From positions 1 to 64,000 of the forward strand of contig NZ_LLXV01000024.1 in the NCBI RefSeq assembly GCF_001431665.1: a DNA stretch of 64,000 nucleotides, written 5' to 3'. Shown here piece by piece: positions 1 to 8,551 of the stretch. This DNA is from Stenotrophomonas beteli. Its GTDB lineage: Bacteria > Pseudomonadota > Gammaproteobacteria > Xanthomonadales > Xanthomonadaceae. The translations under genes and the position numbers were made by a program. Every line of letters starts with the position of its first letter. The first letter of the stretch is position 1. The notes beneath the pieces were generated by a model. That model ran no database searches. It was not told the origin of the DNA and worked only from the letters and a program-made list of their open reading frames with translations.

Positions 1-62
1 CATCCAACCCCATTCCCCCCAGCCACGCGTTGAACCGTCCAACCTCCCGCTGGAGCAGTCCG

Positions 63-2981
63 ATGCCCCTCGTCCGCCGCGTGATTCCATCCGTACTGGC
101 CCTGCTGCTCTGCGCTGTCGCCGGGGTTGCCCAGGCGCAGTCCACCAGGGCCCTCCGGCCCGTCCGGTCGGTGCCACTACTGCAGGTGGCCGGCGCCGAG
201 CAGCCCATCGCGCTGCGCGAGGCCCGCATCGAAGGCGACATCCAGGCCGGCATCGCCCAGACCCGCATCACCCTGGAGTTCCACAACCCGAACCGTCGGG
301 TGCTGGAAGGGGAGTTGCAGTTCCCATTGGCCGAGGGCCAGCAGATCACCGGGTTTGCCCTGGATATCGGCGGCGAACTGCGCGAGGCGGTGCCGGTGCC
401 CAAGGATCGCGGCCGCCAGGTCTTCGAGGAGATCGCCCGCCGTGGCGTCGACCCCGGCCTGCTGGAACAGACGGCGGGCAACCAGTTCCGCCTGCGCATC
501 TACCCGCTGCCGGCCGGTGGCAGTCGCCGCGTGCAGCTGGTGCTGCGCGAGCCGCTGGCCTTCTCGGGCCAGGGTTGGCAGTGGACGCTGCCGCTGCAGT
601 TCGCCGCAGGTGCCGCCTCCGTTGCAGTGAAGGTGCAGGCGCCGGGGGTGATGGCCGCAGGCACCGCACCGTTCCAGATCACGGCGGGCCAGCTGCAATG
701 GCAGGGCCAAGGTTCGCAGCTGCCGCCGCAGCTGCAATGGAACCTTCCGGCCGAAAGAAAGCCGCAGGTGCAGGTGGCGCCGTGGCAGGACGGACACTAT
801 CTGCTGGCGCAGGTGCCGGTGCCGGCCAGCAGTACTCCCCGCACGCCGCCGAGCGAGGTTGGCCTGCTGTGGGACGGTTCGGGCTCCTCCGGCCAGCGCG
901 ACCGCGCGCGTGAGTTCGCGCTGCTGGATCGTTACTTCGCCGCGATGGGCAATGGCACGGTCGCGCTGACCGTGCTGCGCGACCGTGCCGAGCCGGTGCG
1001 CCGCTTCCGTATCCGCGCAGGCAACTGGAGCGAGCTGCGCGCGGCTCTGCAGGCGGTGCGCCCGGACGGTGCCAGTGCGCTGGCCCAGTGGCAGCCGCAG
1101 CCGAGCGTGAAGGAGTACCTGCTGGTCAGCGACGGCCTGCTGACGTACGGGCCGGAACAGCTGCCAGCGATGGCGCCGGACCAGCGCCTGTTTGCGGTCA
1201 GCAGCGCCGGTGCCCGCACCGACAGCACGCGCCTGCGCAGCTGGAGTGAAGCGCACGGTGGCCGCTTCGTCGCCCTGGAAGCCGACGTCGATGCCGCCGC
1301 GCGTGCACTGCTGTCTTCGCCGCTGGATGTGCAGGTCGACGCGGGGCGTGGCGTGCAGGACGTGGTGATCGACCGCCGCAGTGAAGCCGAAGGCTGGCTG
1401 TGGCTGCACGCGCGGCTGGCGGCGGAGGGTGTGCCGATGCGGGTGCGCGTTGGCGGTGGTGAGTGGCTGGCGCTGCCGGCCACGCAGAAGAGCGACGACG
1501 GTGAACTGCTCGCCGGCTTGTGGGTGCAGGCGCGCCTGCAGCAGCTGGCGGCCGACCGTCGCGGCAACCGCGAGGCGATGCAGCGCCTGTCGCAGCAGTT
1601 CGGTCTGGTCGGGCCGGATACCTCGCTGATCGTGCTGGAAACGCTGGAGGATTACCTGCGCTACGCGATCCGTCCGGCGGGCAAGCTGCGCGCCGAGTAC
1701 GACGCCCGCTTCGCGCGCCAGGTGAGCGACCGCGCCGCTGCCGATCGCCGCCGTCTGGACGACGTGGCCGCACGCTGGAAGGAGCGCCAGCAGTGGTGGA
1801 GCCGCAGCTGGCCGAAGAATGCGCCGCCGCAGTTGAAGGGCAGGGCGCTGGAAGTGGCGTCTGCAGATGCTGCGATGGAATCGGCGCCGGTGGCGATGCT
1901 GGCGGCCCCCGCTCCGGCAGCCCCGCCTGCGCCGATGGCAGCGGCGGCCGAGCAACGCAGGGAAGCGGGCAGCGCGCGTGCACGTCGCTCGGTGTCCGCG
2001 GCGAACCAGGTGCTCGACGCGGTGGTGGTTACCGGTTCGGCGATTGATCAAGCCGGGGCCGCCAACGAGGGCGAGCTCGGCATCCAGCTGGCCGCGTGGC
2101 AGCCGGATTCGGCCATCGCCCGGCGCCTGCGCCAAGGGCCTGCATCGCAGTTGTACGACCGTTACCTCGCCGAGCGCGATGCGCATGCCGACAGCAGTGC
2201 GTTCTTCCTTGACGTGGCCGACCTGCTGTTGGAGCAGGGCCAGCGCGAGCTGGCGCTGCGTGTACTGTCGAACCTGGCGGAGATGGACCTGGACAACCGC
2301 CACCTGCTGCGCGTGCTTGGCTACCGGCTGATGCAGGCCGATGCCCCGGCGCTGGCGGTGCCGGTGTTCGAGCAGGTGTTGGCAATGGGCCAGGAAGAGC
2401 CGCAGAGCTTCCGTGACCTCGGCCTGGCGCTGGCCGCCGCCGGGAAGCCGCAGCAGGCGCTGGGGCCGCTGTACCAGGTGGTGGTGCGGCCATGGGACAG
2501 CCGCTTCGATGGCATCGCCCTGATCGCGCTGGATGAACTGACCAACCTGGTTGCACGCAGCACGCCCAGGCTCGATACCCGCAGCATTGACCCGCGCCTG
2601 CTGCAGGCGATGCCGCTGGACCTGCGCGTGGTGTTGTCGTGGGATGCCGACAACAGCGACATGGACCTGTGGGTGACCGACCCGAATGGCGAGCGCGCGT
2701 ACTACGGCAACCGCCTGACCTATCAGGGCGGGCAGATGTCGCAGGACTTCACCGGTGGCTATGGGCCCGAGCAGTTCTCGCTGCGCAACGCCAAGCCCGG
2801 CAGGTACAAGGTGGAAGCGAACTACTTCGGCAGCCGCCAGCAGCTGGTGACCGGGGCGACCACGCTGATGCTGCGCCTGACCACCCATTGGGGCACGCCG
2901 AAGCAGAAGGACCAGAGCGTCACGCTGCGGTTGAAGGACCGCGCCGAGACCGTGCTGGTGGGCGAGTTCGAGGTGAAGTAG
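63..2981 (+). CDS. Secreted VIT/VWA-domain protein with C-terminal DUF2135
   Basis: A 972-residue protein of unknown exact role. I chose the ATG at 63 rather than the in-frame ATG at 30 because it opens directly into a signal peptide (MPLVRR, hydrophobic core, cut near AQAQ). Residues ~40-170 look like a VIT (inter-alpha-trypsin) domain. A weak von Willebrand A-like segment follows, with a DGSGS metal-site-like motif at about residue 275. The middle is Ala/Pro-rich and low in complexity. The last ~110 residues (DLWVTDPNGERAYYGN) match the DUF2135/YfaP type of beta-sandwich. VIT-VWA proteins are usually exported and involved in adhesion or protein binding, so an envelope role is inferred. Odd: a LDAVVVTGSAI segment near 2013-2045 resembles the start of a TonB-receptor plug. 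The TAG stop lies inside a SMAG repeat. Confidence 0.8.
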   Translation: MPLVRRVIPSVLALLLCAVAGVAQAQSTRALRPVRSVPLLQVAGAEQPIALREARIEGDIQAGIAQTRITLEFHNPNRRVLEGELQFPLAEGQQITGFALDIGGELREAVPVPKDRGRQVFEEIARRGVDPGLLEQTAGNQFRLRIYPLPAGGSRRVQLVLREPLAFSGQGWQWTLPLQFAAGAASVAVKVQAPGVMAAGTAPFQITAGQLQWQGQGSQLPPQLQWNLPAERKPQVQVAPWQDGHYLLAQVPVPASSTPRTPPSEVGLLWDGSGSSGQRDRAREFALLDRYFAAMGNGTVALTVLRDRAEPVRRFRIRAGNWSELRAALQAVRPDGASALAQWQPQPSVKEYLLVSDGLLTYGPEQLPAMAPDQRLFAVSSAGARTDSTRLRSWSEAHGGRFVALEADVDAAARALLSSPLDVQVDAGRGVQDVVIDRRSEAEGWLWLHARLAAEGVPMRVRVGGGEWLALPATQKSDDGELLAGLWVQARLQQLAADRRGNREAMQRLSQQFGLVGPDTSLIVLETLEDYLRYAIRPAGKLRAEYDARFARQVSDRAAADRRRLDDVAARWKERQQWWSRSWPKNAPPQLKGRALEVASADAAMESAPVAMLAAPAPAAPPAPMAAAAEQRREAGSARARRSVSAANQVLDAVVVTGSAIDQAGAANEGELGIQLAAWQPDSAIARRLRQGPASQLYDRYLAERDAHADSSAFFLDVADLLLEQGQRELALRVLSNLAEMDLDNRHLLRVLGYRLMQADAPALAVPVFEQVLAMGQEEPQSFRDLGLALAAAGKPQQALGPLYQVVVRPWDSRFDGIALIALDELTNLVARSTPRLDTRSIDPRLLQAMPLDLRVVLSWDADNSDMDLWVTDPNGERAYYGNRLTYQGGQMSQDFTGGYGPEQFSLRNAKPGRYKVEANYFGSRQQLVTGATTLMLRLTTHWGTPKQKDQSVTLRLKDRAETVLVGEFEVK

Positions 2982-3045
2982 AGCCACGCCATGCGTGGCC
3001 GTCGCAGGGTCGGGAACGGTCTATCCACGCATGGCGTGGATCTAC
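2978..3045. repeat. Inverted pair of SMAG (GTAG) palindromes
   Basis: GTAG plus the hairpin GAGCCACGCCATGCGTGGC starts at 2978, and its inverted partner ending CTAC runs 3024-3045. The GTAG head at 2978 supplies the TAG stop of the upstream gene, and the CTAC at 3042 supplies the TAG stop of the convergent PAP2 gene. The pair probably also works as a bidirectional RNA hairpin between the two genes. Confidence 0.8.
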
Positions 3046-4028
3046 CGGGGGCCGTCTGGCATCGGCCGGCGTTGGCGCGGAATCCACCGCGCCAGCGCCA
3101 CGCCGCCACCGAGGACCAACAGCGTGCCGACGGTCTGCCACAGCAGTTCGGTTGCCGGGGCATTGGGCAGCGGGTTGCTGTCAGCCAGCCAATCAATGAC
3201 CGGTCGCGCCAGCAGGTAGATCACCACCACGCCGACCACGCGTGCTACCGGCCGCACAACGCCCCGTGGATCGACCGGCCAGCCGCGCCACTGCAGCCAC
3301 GCCACCAGCAGGCCCAGTGCGAGCAGCCGCCCGGCCTCACCTACTGGCACGTAGCGCGTGGTTGCTGCCGCCCAGGCCAGCAGCGTGCCCAGGCCCAGCA
3401 GAAGCGGCAACTGCCATCGCCGCGCCGCACGCAGCCCCGGCATCAGCTGCCAGGCCAGCACGGCTACAGTGATGCCGATCAGCCAGCCGGCCAGTACGTC
3501 GGCGAGGAAATGCCGGCCCAGGTACATGCGTGACAGCGCCATCAGCAGTGGCCAGCCCAGCGCCAGGGCCCAGCGCAGCCAGCGGCGGCGGATGCCGAAG
3601 GCCAGCAGCAGGCCAACGCAGGCGGCGGTGGCCACACCGACGTGGCCGCTGTTGAAACCGTAATCGGCATCAGGTTGCGCGCGCAGCATCGCCGTGGCCT
3701 GCGCGTCGGGCAGTGACCAGAACGTATGGCCACCGCCATCCACCACGAACGGATGCGACGGTATCCCTTTATCCAGCACGCGTGCGTCCACGTCCGAAGG
3801 GCGGGGCAGGGCGGCACCCTGCTTGAACGCGTGGGTGGCGCAGGCCATCAGCAGCACCGCCAGCATCACGCATAGCCCGGCACGCAGGCGCGCACCGAAC
3901 GCGCACAGCAGGATCAGCGCGGTATAGGCCATTTCGTAACCGAGCAGGCTGATGAACTGCATCAGCGACAACATCCATCCGCTGTCGAAGGTCTGCTGCA
4001 ACCACAGGTGCCAATGCGTCTGGAACAT
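3042..4028 (-). CDS. PAP2-family membrane phosphatase
   Basis: A 328-residue multi-pass membrane protein of the type 2 phosphatidic acid phosphatase superfamily. The three motifs are recognisable: KQGAALPRP (KxxxxxxRP), NSGHVG (the SGH motif) and SRMYLGRHFLADVLAG (SRxxxxxHxxxD). The active site therefore faces the periplasm and probably acts on a lipid phosphate or pyrophosphate such as PA, PGP or undecaprenyl pyrophosphate; the substrate cannot be read from sequence. Additional hydrophobic helices follow the catalytic core. An AGGA ribosome site lies just before the ATG at 4028. The gene converges with the VIT protein gene, and its stop codon comes from a SMAG repeat. Confidence 0.88.
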   Translation of the reverse strand: MFQTHWHLWLQQTFDSGWMLSLMQFISLLGYEMAYTALILLCAFGARLRAGLCVMLAVLLMACATHAFKQGAALPRPSDVDARVLDKGIPSHPFVVDGGGHTFWSLPDAQATAMLRAQPDADYGFNSGHVGVATAACVGLLLAFGIRRRWLRWALALGWPLLMALSRMYLGRHFLADVLAGWLIGITVAVLAWQLMPGLRAARRWQLPLLLGLGTLLAWAAATTRYVPVGEAGRLLALGLLVAWLQWRGWPVDPRGVVRPVARVVGVVVIYLLARPVIDWLADSNPLPNAPATELLWQTVGTLLVLGGGVALARWIPRQRRPMPDGPR

Positions 4029-4147
4029 CCGTTGTCCTGATTGTCTATCGGTGGGTGAATGGGTAGAGCCGAAACCGCGCGGTGCGTCTGATCAGCGATG
4101 CCATGCGCGCAGCCGTCGACAATAGCGGATTGTCGGTGGGTGGACCG

Positions 4148-4206
4148 GTAGAGCCGAGCCTATGCTCGGCTCATGGCAGACGCAGCCGAGCGTGGGCTCG
4201 GCCCTG
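4148..4206. repeat. SMAG palindrome pair overlapping a gene end
   Basis: A GTAG-headed hairpin (GAGCCGAGCCTATGCTCGGC) begins at 4148 and a second one (GCCGAGCGTGGGCTCGGC) lies at about 4185-4202. The pair overlaps the last codons and stop of the acyltransferase gene. A weaker GTAGAGCC fragment occurs at about 4063. Confidence 0.75.
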
Positions 4207-5368
4207 CATCGGCGCGCAGCCCGAACAGCGGCCGCAGCCAGCGCGTGCGGCGGATCAGCAGTTCGTGGATCAACAGGCAGCCAGCCACCGTGCCGCCCAG
4301 CAGCAGGGTCGGCTCCAGCCACGGCCCCAGCTGCAGTGGCTTGAGCCAGAACAGCAGCGCGATGATCAGGCTCTGGTGCAGCATGTACCAGGGGTAGATC
4401 GCCTCGGTGCAGTACGGCAGCCAGCGGAAGGGGCGGTCGAGCAGCACCTTGCCCCAGCCGAGGATGGCCAGCAGCGCGGTCCACACATACAGCGACTGGG
4501 TGGTCCTGACCTGAAGATCCCAGAACGGTTCGGGCCACTGCCTCAGCGGTGAATCGTCAGGCAGCAGCTGGCCGAGGATGCGCAGGCCCATGTACCAGCC
4601 CACCGCCGCCAGGGCCAGCCACAGCGTGGTGCGGCGCAGGGCGACCACCCGTTCCCAGAACATCGGCTCGCGCGCCAGCAGGTAGCCGGCCAGGAACACC
4701 GTGGCGTACTTGGCGTGCTGGTACCAGTCGCCCACCAGCGTATTGGTGGACGGGTAGATCGGCTCCAGCCAGATCACCCAGGTCAGCAGCAGGGCGAACG
4801 GGATGCCGATCAGCAGGGTCGGCGAGGTAGCCACGCCGGCCACGGCCCTGCGCACCCTGGCCAGGCCCAGCACCGGCATCAACAGCGCCAGCGCCAGCGT
4901 GTAGGTCCACAGGTAGGCCAGGTACCACAGATGGTTCCAGGTGATGCCGTACTGCCAGCCGGCAAAGCTGCCTTCCGGCCACGGCCGCACCTGCCAGTAG
5001 CGCAGCAGGAAGTGGCCGAAGCCTGGCGCCACGTGGCCGTTGGCAACGCCCTCGCAATAGGGCTGGATCGGCACGATCACGAACATGCCGAACAGCAGCG
5101 GCAGCAGCAGCCGCCAGGTACGCAGCCCGGCAAAGCGCAGCAGCCTTCCTTCCGGGCGCATCAGCGCAATGGCGATACCCGAGATCAGGAACAGCAGCGA
5201 CATCCGCCAGCGGTTGAAGAACAGCATCGGCCACTGCAGCCATTCGGCGGTATGCACGCTCTTGAGGTGGAAGCCCCAGTCGTCCACGTAGGCCATGCCG
5301 GTGTGGTAGAGGATCAGCAGCGCGAAAGCGAACACGCGCAGGGCGTCGATGTCGTAGCGTCGGGTCAT
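4160..5368 (-). CDS. Acyltransferase-3 family membrane protein
   Basis: A 402-residue polytopic protein beginning MTRRYDIDALRVFAF, the usual N-terminal signature of acyltransferase-3 (OafA/OpgC/NolL-like) enzymes, which places the start at 5368 rather than the longer ATG at 5425. The LYHTG motif in the first helix contains the family's conserved histidine, and about ten hydrophobic helices follow. Such enzymes move acyl groups, usually acetyl or succinyl, onto extracytoplasmic glycans; the acceptor is unknown here. Odd: the last ~14 residues (GPSPRSAASAMSRA) and the stop are encoded by a SMAG repeat pair, so the C-terminus has probably been changed by repeat insertion. Confidence 0.85.
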   Translation of the reverse strand: MTRRYDIDALRVFAFALLILYHTGMAYVDDWGFHLKSVHTAEWLQWPMLFFNRWRMSLLFLISGIAIALMRPEGRLLRFAGLRTWRLLLPLLFGMFVIVPIQPYCEGVANGHVAPGFGHFLLRYWQVRPWPEGSFAGWQYGITWNHLWYLAYLWTYTLALALLMPVLGLARVRRAVAGVATSPTLLIGIPFALLLTWVIWLEPIYPSTNTLVGDWYQHAKYATVFLAGYLLAREPMFWERVVALRRTTLWLALAAVGWYMGLRILGQLLPDDSPLRQWPEPFWDLQVRTTQSLYVWTALLAILGWGKVLLDRPFRWLPYCTEAIYPWYMLHQSLIIALLFWLKPLQLGPWLEPTLLLGGTVAGCLLIHELLIRRTRWLRPLFGLRADAGPSPRSAASAMSRA

Positions 5369-5531
5369 GGTCGGGCCAGGCCGGGAGGTGGCGCCAATCT
5401 CGCCCTCGCCGGTGACTCGGACCATCGCCAGGGGCCTGCCGGGGCGCGTGCAGTGACCAATGGCGGGCGTGATGGGACCAATGGAGCGGCTACCCTCGGT
5501 CCCTTCAGGCAGGCTGGAGAGCCACTACACC

Positions 5532-6404
5532 ATGGAAGTTGCAATGGCCCCAGGCCGTCCTCCGCGCTGGCGCACGTCCACCCGCCTGCTGCTGTGGGCC
5601 GCGATCCTGTCGGCGTCAGCGGTGACCAATGCGCTGGTCGAGGTGATGGACGCCGCGCGCCGGGGGGGCGATCTGGGGCTGTGGGAGCCCATGATCTGGG
5701 AATTCAGCAGCCTCAGCATGGTCCTGTTGACCCTGCCGCTGCTGTGGTGGGGTTGCGAGCGCTGGCCGCTGCATGCCGATACCTGGACGCGGCGTTTGCC
5801 GATGTATCTGCTGGCCAGCGTGGGCTGGTCGCTGCTGCACGTGGTGGGCATGATGCTGGTGCGGCATCTGGCCTATGCAGCGCTGGGCTACCGTTACCAG
5901 GATGATGCCGGCTGGTTGGAGCGTCTTGCCTACGAGTACCTGAAGGATGTGCGCACGTTCGCGCTGTTCGTGGCACTGGAGCACTTCGCCAGCTGGTTCG
6001 GCCGGCGCCGGCAGGGTGAGGCGAGCCTGCTGGCCGAGCCCGATGTGGGCCCGCCGGTGGAGCCGGTCGAGCGTCCGCAGCATTTCCTGGTGCGCAAGCT
6101 GGGCAAGGAGTTCCTGGTCGCCACCGGGGATGTGGAATACGCCCAGGCCGCAGGCAATTACGTGAACCTGCGTGTGCGCGGGCATGACTACCCGCTGCGG
6201 ATCACCATGGCGGTGCTGGAGCAGCGGCTGGACCCGGCGCTGTTCCTGCGGCCGCACCGCAGTTGGCTGATCAACCGTGACCAGCTGCGTTCCATCGAGC
6301 CGCTGGACGGGGGCGAAGCCCTGCTGCACATGGCCGATGGCGTCAAAGTGCCGTGCAGCAGGCGACAGCTGCCGCTGCTGCGCCAGGCCTTGGCGGGGGC
6401 ATGA
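5532..6404 (+). CDS. Membrane-anchored LytTR transcriptional regulator
   Basis: A 290-residue regulator. The N-terminal ~150 residues hold about four hydrophobic helices, and the C-terminal ~100 (FLVRKLGKEFLVATGDVEY to FLRPHRSWLIN) form a LytTR DNA-binding domain. I chose the ATG at 5532, with GGAGA upstream, instead of 5460. It has no receiver domain, so any signal must enter through the membrane part. A LytTR protein called RpfD is part of the Xanthomonas rpf region, and this gene sits in the prfB/lysS/rpf neighbourhood, so it may be the counterpart; I have not assigned the symbol. It converges with the M48 protease gene. Confidence 0.85.
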   Translation: MEVAMAPGRPPRWRTSTRLLLWAAILSASAVTNALVEVMDAARRGGDLGLWEPMIWEFSSLSMVLLTLPLLWWGCERWPLHADTWTRRLPMYLLASVGWSLLHVVGMMLVRHLAYAALGYRYQDDAGWLERLAYEYLKDVRTFALFVALEHFASWFGRRRQGEASLLAEPDVGPPVEPVERPQHFLVRKLGKEFLVATGDVEYAQAAGNYVNLRVRGHDYPLRITMAVLEQRLDPALFLRPHRSWLINRDQLRSIEPLDGGEALLHMADGVKVPCSRRQLPLLRQALAGA

Positions 6405-6406
6405 AC

Positions 6407-6428
6407 GGGCGGGCCGGTCGGCCCGCCC
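6407..6428. terminator. GC-rich hairpin between convergent genes
   Basis: A perfect 9-bp stem GGGCGGGCC/GGCCCGCCC with a 4-nt loop lies between the stops of the LytTR gene and the M48 protease gene. There is no T-run, so its strength as an intrinsic terminator is doubtful. Confidence 0.4.
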
Positions 6429-6437
6429 GCGCAGGGA

Positions 6438-7178
6438 TTACTTCTTGTCCTTCTTGATCATCGCGTCAATGCGCGCGGCGCGGGCTTCCGAGCCCGGGTG
6501 CGAGGACATCAGGCCGCCGTCGCTGGACAGCTTGCGGAACATGCTGGCCAGGGCGGCCGGGTCGTAGCTGTGGCGCTTCATGAACTGGTAGCCGTACTCA
6601 TCGGCGGCGCTCTCTTCCTTCTGCGAGAACTGCGCGTTGATGAAGCCTTCGGCCAGTTCACCCAACTGGCCCTGGCTGAGCTGGGTCAGGTTGCCGTTGC
6701 CGGAGGCGGCCAGGCCTTCACGTCCGGCCGAGGCCAGCAGGGCGGTGCGCATCTTGGTCTTGCTGTGGCCGAGCTTCACGTGACCGATTTCGTGGCCGAT
6801 CACGCCACGCACTTCGTCGTCGCTGGCCATGTCCATCAGGCCGGTGTAGACCCGGACGCAGCCGTTGGCCATGGCCCAGGCGTTGACGTCGGCGGTGCGG
6901 TAGACCTTGAAGTTCAGGTTCAGGCCGTCCTCGTTGGACAGGCCCTGGGTGATCTTGGCCAGGCGCTGGGCGTAGGGATCGTTGCCGGTGACCACCTGGT
7001 TGTCCTTGTCCATGTAGGCACAGGCCTGGTCGGCGGCGGCCGAGACTTCGGCGTCGGACAGGGTCAGGGCCTTGCCGGCCTTCAGGCCGGTGCTGGTCAG
7101 GCCCTTCAGGTCGATGGCCGAGGCATTGGCGGCCAGCAGGCAGGCGGCCAGGCACAGGGTGGAACGCATGATCGTCAT
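6438..7178 (-). CDS. M48-family periplasmic metalloprotease (LoiP/YggG-like)
   Basis: A 246-residue exported peptidase. The N-terminus MTIMRSTLCLAACLLAANASA is a signal sequence; LAAC could be a lipobox but comes after a very short hydrophobic stretch, so signal peptidase I cleavage after NASA is as likely. The zinc motif is HEIGHVKLGH, with the third-ligand glutamate expected in EESAADEYG downstream, as in M48 proteases. The overall layout resembles E. coli YggG/LoiP. The function is probably envelope protein quality control. AGGAG lies 10 nt before the ATG at 7178, which decides the start. Confidence 0.88.
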   Translation of the reverse strand: MTIMRSTLCLAACLLAANASAIDLKGLTSTGLKAGKALTLSDAEVSAAADQACAYMDKDNQVVTGNDPYAQRLAKITQGLSNEDGLNLNFKVYRTADVNAWAMANGCVRVYTGLMDMASDDEVRGVIGHEIGHVKLGHSKTKMRTALLASAGREGLAASGNGNLTQLSQGQLGELAEGFINAQFSQKEESAADEYGYQFMKRHSYDPAALASMFRKLSSDGGLMSSHPGSEARAARIDAMIKKDKK

Positions 7179-7299
7179 TGAATTGGTGCTCCTTGGGTTG
7201 GGAATGACCGCGTGGCCCCTGTTCCCGCGGCGGTCGGGAAGTCTACCGGGATCGTGCCGGCCCGTGTCCAGCCGTCTGCCCGGCCCGCCGGCGCGCCTC

Positions 7300-7331
7300 G
7301 CCGGGGCAGGGCGGCTGCGGTATCATTGGCA
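7300..7331 (+). promoter_or_regulatory. Promoter-like block upstream of prfB
   Basis: A GGGGCAGGGCGG element is followed by TATCAT (7321-7326). Almost the same block lies upstream of lysS at 13281-13312, ending in TATGCT. The position 35-40 nt before the prfB ATG suits a -10 region. This is inferred from the similarity of the two sites. Confidence 0.4.
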
Positions 7332-7359
7332 GTCATCTTTTGAATGCACAACCGCCGAC

Positions 7360-8485
7360 ATGATCGAATTGAATCCTGTCCGCCAGCGCATCACCGATCT
7401 GACCGATCGCGTGCTGTCGCTCCGGGGGTATCTTTGACTACGACGCCAAGAAAGAGCGTCTTGAGGAAGTAACGCGGGAGCTGGAAAGCCCCGACGTCTG
7501 GAACAACGCCGAGTACGCGCAGAACCTGGGGCGCGAGCGCTCGAGCCTGGAGAAGACCGTGGGCGGCATCGCCTCGGTGCTCGACGGCCTGACCGATGCG
7601 ACCGAGCTGCTGGAGCTGGCCGAGTCCGAGCAGGACGAAGAAACCGCGCTGGCGGTGGTCGCCGACCTGGACAAGCACCAGGCGCACGTGGAGAAGCTGG
7701 AGTTCCAGCGCATGTTCTCCGGTGAGATGGACAACGCCGCGGCCTTCGTCGACATCCAGGCCGGTGCCGGTGGTACCGAAGCCCAGGACTGGGCCGAAAT
7801 CCTGCTGCGCATGTACCTGCGCTGGTGCGAGTCGCGCGGCTGGAAGACCGAACTGATGGAAGTGTCCGGTGGCGACGTCGCCGGCATCAAGTCGGCCACG
7901 CTGCGCGTGGAGGGCGATTACGCCTACGGCTGGCTGAAGACCGAGACCGGCGTGCACCGCCTGGTGCGCAAGTCGCCGTTCGACTCGGACAACCGCCGCC
8001 ACACCAGCTTCACCTCGGTATTCGTGTCGCCGGAAATCGATGACAACATCGATATCACCATCAACCCGGCCGACCTGCGCACCGACGTGTACCGTTCCTC
8101 CGGTGCCGGTGGCCAGCACGTGAACAAGACCGAGTCGGCGGTGCGTATCACCCACATCCCGACCAACATCGTTGTGGCCTGCCAGACCGGCCGCAGCCAG
8201 CACCAGAACCGCGACAACGCGATGAAGATGCTGGCCGCCAAGCTGTACGAGCTGGAGATCCAGAAGCGCAACGCCGAAAAGGACGCGGTGGAAGCCACCA
8301 AGTCGGACATCGGCTGGGGCAGCCAGATCCGCAACTACGTGCTGGACCAGAGCCGTATCAAGGACCTGCGCACCGGCATCGAACGTTCGGACACGCAGAA
8401 GGTGCTCGACGGCGACCTGGACGAGTTCGTCGAGGCCAGCCTGAAGGCGGGCCTGGCCGTCGGCTCCAAGCGCCTCGATGCCTGA
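7360..8485 (+). CDS. prfB: Peptide chain release factor 2 (programmed +1 frameshift)
   Basis: RF2 recognises UGA and UAA stops and triggers peptide release on the ribosome. The gene is read in two frames. ATG at 7360 gives 25 codons ([10 protein letters not shown] to LSLRGYL) ending at an in-frame TGA at 7435-7437; a +1 shift on CTT then continues with GAC TAC GAC through to 8485, giving 374 residues. The hallmarks are present: the SPF stop-recognition tripeptide ([11 protein letters not shown]) and GGQ ([12 protein letters not shown]). A standard gene caller that ignores the shift would miss or truncate the N-terminus. lysS follows several genes downstream, as in xanthomonads. Confidence 0.97.
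7421..7440 (+). promoter_or_regulatory. prfB: RF2 autoregulatory +1 frameshift site
   Basis: CGGGGGTATCTTTGAC holds the internal Shine-Dalgarno-like G-run, the CTT slip codon, the poor UGA C stop context and the same 26th-codon position as in E. coli prfB. Low RF2 slows termination at UGA and favours the shift, a feedback loop known from E. coli; its action here is inferred from the conserved site. Confidence 0.95.
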
Positions 8486-8547
8486 TCGACGTGCCTGCGC
8501 GGATATCGTCACCCTCGTGCGCAACGCCGAGGGTGGCTGATCAGGCA
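8479..8547. terminator. Nested hairpins after prfB
   Basis: An inner stem CACCCTCG/CGAGGGTG (8510-8517 with 8528-8535) sits inside an outer inverted repeat TGCCTGATC/GATCAGGCA (8479-8487 with 8539-8547). The prfB stop codon is part of the left outer arm. There is no T-run, so termination or mRNA 3' protection is a guess. Confidence 0.4.
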
Positions 8548-8551
8548 TTCT

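Noticed and set aside
177-2987. A 936-residue open frame on the minus strand over the VIT/VWA gene
   Set aside because: It is a GC-driven shadow, His/Gln/Arg-rich with no domain. The plus-strand gene has a signal peptide and recognised domains.
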